Assembly (NCBI RefSeq): GCF_018342475.1
Contig: NZ_JAEMUD010000003.1
Location: forward strand, 310,001 to 374,000
Origin: Parachlamydia sp. AcF125
GTDB taxonomy: Bacteria; Chlamydiota; Chlamydiia; Chlamydiales; Parachlamydiaceae
Length of the DNA stretch: 64,000 bases
Reading direction: 5' to 3'
Part shown: one piece after another, positions 62,563 through 64,000 of the stretch
How the letters are laid out: each line of letters opens with the position of its first letter
How positions within the stretch are numbered: position 1 is the stretch's first letter
Program-made: the position numbers and the translations under genes
The notes under the pieces: model-generated
Seen by the model: only the letters and a program-made list of their open reading frames with translations
Database searches by the model: none
Told to the model about the DNA's origin: nothing

Positions 62563-64000
62563 ATGGAATTTGATTTTGATTATTCTTATCCAGATTTAAT
62601 AACCCCTGATGGTTGCATTACGTCCATAAAAAAAATTGATGAAAGAACTTCTCACGCTGTGGTTTTTATCGAAAATATTCCTCCCGTTTTTGTGGGATAT
62701 AAGATTGATGCTTCCTTAATCTTTTTTAACATAAAAAGTACCTTAGCCCAATTAGGAATTGACGGGGTCAATCAATCTATCCAGCTTAACCAAAAAAGTG
62801 GCTGTGCGGAGGTGTTAGTAGAGCTTACAGCCTACGGAGCTCTCGCCATAGAAATGCTTAATCTTTTGCAAGCAGGGGCTTACATTGGCAAACTTTTTGC
62901 CGCTGACGACCGGCGCCGAGTTCGCAATCCCGATTACTTATCGCGGATGTTTGGAAGAGCCGACCGCTGGGGAAAGCCTCTTCTCTCTTTAGGAGGGCTG
63001 CATGGCAGCAATGACCTCATTTTAGAAAAAGTAGAGGGGCGTACAGTCGCTTATCTTTCCTTGCAACATGGACGTGTGCAATACGACCCGACGACCTATG
63101 GTTTTCTTCCCACCATTGCAAAAGCTTTAATTAGCAAAACCCCCATGCGGGATATGCTTCGCTTGCATCAAGAGTGGAAATCCCATTTTCCTAGAAATAT
63201 TGAAGGAGACGAAATTTTGTTGGTGAAAACCCTCCCTTTGCATATTCGAACTGTTTTCGGAAGGGTCGTAAACGAGCTTCTCTCTCAGGGCTATCAACAC
63301 ACCTCTGCCTCTATCCTTCAGCCCGATACGACAGCTTCTGGGGATATCTATGAGTTATTTGGCAGAAGCGTCCGGGAAATTACAGATATTCCGCTAGAAT
63401 TTTATACTTTAGAACCTTACCGCGAACACGTCTTTTTCTCCGATCGGGATCAATTGCAACTCTCTCTCGAAGATAGCGAGGCTTTATTCAAAGCTTTCTC
63501 GACAGCTCCCACTCCTATTGAAAACAAAGCCTCTGTCTTTGTGGTAAAAGGTGAACAGCTGCTTTCTTTAAAACCAGAGGATTGGATCAGCCGAGAAACC
63601 CGTTTTCACGATTTTCCCGGCCAAACACAGGCTAACCGTCAAGCCCTGATGGTGGAAAGATATATTGAGCAGCAACCAGCCTATCCTTTCTTAAAAGCAA
63701 TTGACGCAGGCTACATCACAAGCCAAGGTATTTTGTTAACTCGCTACTTTCCCTCTCCTTTGATGAAACGGATGCTGCTCAGCGATCAAATTCAGCGTTG
63801 CTTAAAAGGGATCTATTTCCAGTACCCTTCGCAGAGCTATGGGATGTTTTTCTCAGCTGAAGATCGCGCGCTTTTACACGATTTAAATAAATTTGGAATC
63901 CCCGTTTATTGGGTCGATGAAGCAAGTGGAAAAATTTTGCAATTCACCGAAAAAGCCTCCCGCGATTCGGGAATGTTTGTGCCTCTAGATCAGGTGGATA
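62563..64000 (+). CDS. Unrecognised large protein, truncated by the window edge
   Basis: At least 479 codons are open from the ATG at 62563 to the end of the window without a stop, so the gene continues. I do not recognise a family. The N-terminal third has a mixed alpha/beta pattern (HAVVFIENIPPVFVGYKIDA, then SGCAEVLVELTAYGALAIEM). Later parts include EGRTVAYLSLQHGRVQYDPT and RCLKGIYFQYPSQSYGMFFS, both balanced for a soluble protein. No signal peptide or membrane segment is seen. In C. trachomatis a large hypothetical gene (CT387) follows the HIT and MYG1 genes; this gene's position fits that, but I could not align them. Confidence 0.85.
   Translation, partial: MEFDFDYSYPDLITPDGCITSIKKIDERTSHAVVFIENIPPVFVGYKIDASLIFFNIKSTLAQLGIDGVNQSIQLNQKSGCAEVLVELTAYGALAIEMLNLLQAGAYIGKLFAADDRRRVRNPDYLSRMFGRADRWGKPLLSLGGLHGSNDLILEKVEGRTVAYLSLQHGRVQYDPTTYGFLPTIAKALISKTPMRDMLRLHQEWKSHFPRNIEGDEILLVKTLPLHIRTVFGRVVNELLSQGYQHTSASILQPDTTASGDIYELFGRSVREITDIPLEFYTLEPYREHVFFSDRDQLQLSLEDSEALFKAFSTAPTPIENKASVFVVKGEQLLSLKPEDWISRETRFHDFPGQTQANRQALMVERYIEQQPAYPFLKAIDAGYITSQGILLTRYFPSPLMKRMLLSDQIQRCLKGIYFQYPSQSYGMFFSAEDRALLHDLNKFGIPVYWVDEASGKILQFTEKASRDSGMFVPLDQVD

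Noticed and set aside
62271-62573. 100-codon plus-strand frame before the right-edge gene
   Set aside because: It has no ribosome-binding site, unlikely composition and overlaps the start of a much better frame.
1-64000. CRISPR arrays, rRNA genes or prophage modules
   Set aside because: No regularly spaced repeats, no rRNA-like sequence and no phage structural genes were seen on either strand.

Overview
This window is chromosomal DNA of a chlamydia-like bacterium (order Chlamydiales), most probably an amoeba symbiont of the Parachlamydiaceae type. Four things point there. UvrA is one 1920-residue protein made of two head-to-tail UvrA copies, a chlamydial trait. A second gyrA/gyrB-like pair lies beside hemA, as in Chlamydia trachomatis. 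A HIT protein gene is coupled to an MYG1/UPF0160 gene, also a chlamydial neighbourhood. Finally, there are eukaryote-like proteins of the kind amoeba symbionts secrete: U-box/LRR, F-box/WD40 and ankyrin/SET. The genus cannot be fixed from sequence reading alone.

Layout. 0.5-2.0 kb: a PutP-like Na+/solute symporter. 2.0-7.2 kb: a tight minus-strand menaquinone operon, menF-menD-menH-menB-menA, with a good promoter and no menC or menE. 7.5-8.9 kb: an AbiE-type (type IV) toxin-antitoxin pair. 9.3-11.9 kb: a 23S rRNA uracil methyltransferase (RlmD/TrmA family) and acetate kinase, convergent. 12.0-13.4 kb: a putative glycosyltransferase-like gene cut by one in-frame TAA. 13.4-14.4 kb: decayed genes, an IS982 remnant and tRNA-Ser(CGA). 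14.6-16.0 kb: a PqqD-like gene and a BPL_N/amidotransferase-like gene. 16.4-22.2 kb: the tandem uvrA. 22.3-26.5 kb: an unrecognised 884-residue protein and a decayed ankyrin gene. 26.5-33.3 kb: gyrB2/parE-gyrA2/parC-recX, an orphan pseB-like dehydratase and hemA.

34.4-41.6 kb is accessory DNA. It holds pseudogenes, chimeric transposase debris, a U-box/TPR/LRR protein with a 241-bp tandem duplication at its 3' end, a dead hicB antitoxin gene, an F-box/WD40 protein and a DUF2807 protein. 42.1-50.3 kb returns to core genes: mutS, a HAD phosphatase, a NUDIX-FolB fusion, a short-chain reductase (possibly folate-related), two unrecognised proteins and fabI. 50.4-52.0 kb encodes a permease fused to a ThiY/NMT1-type binding lipoprotein. 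52.0-58.2 kb is a second accessory block, with a complete IS5-family element carrying a dead transposase, an ankyrin/SET protein and a decayed TPR gene. 58.2-61.7 kb is a coupled operon (MYG1-HIT-isochorismatase-HEAT), and a large unrecognised gene runs off the right edge.

Together, the core blocks cover quinone, folate and haem precursor supply, fatty-acid synthesis and DNA repair. The accessory blocks carry three domain architectures suited to acting inside a eukaryotic host: an E3-ligase-like U-box protein, an SCF substrate-receptor-like F-box protein and a histone-methyltransferase-like SET protein. They lie within 21 kb of each other among mobile-element debris and decayed relatives. No complete new system such as a phage, CRISPR locus or new defence operon was found. 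The most novel items are these effector candidates, the NUDIX-FolB fusion, the permease-lipoprotein fusion and the PqqD/BPL_N pair.
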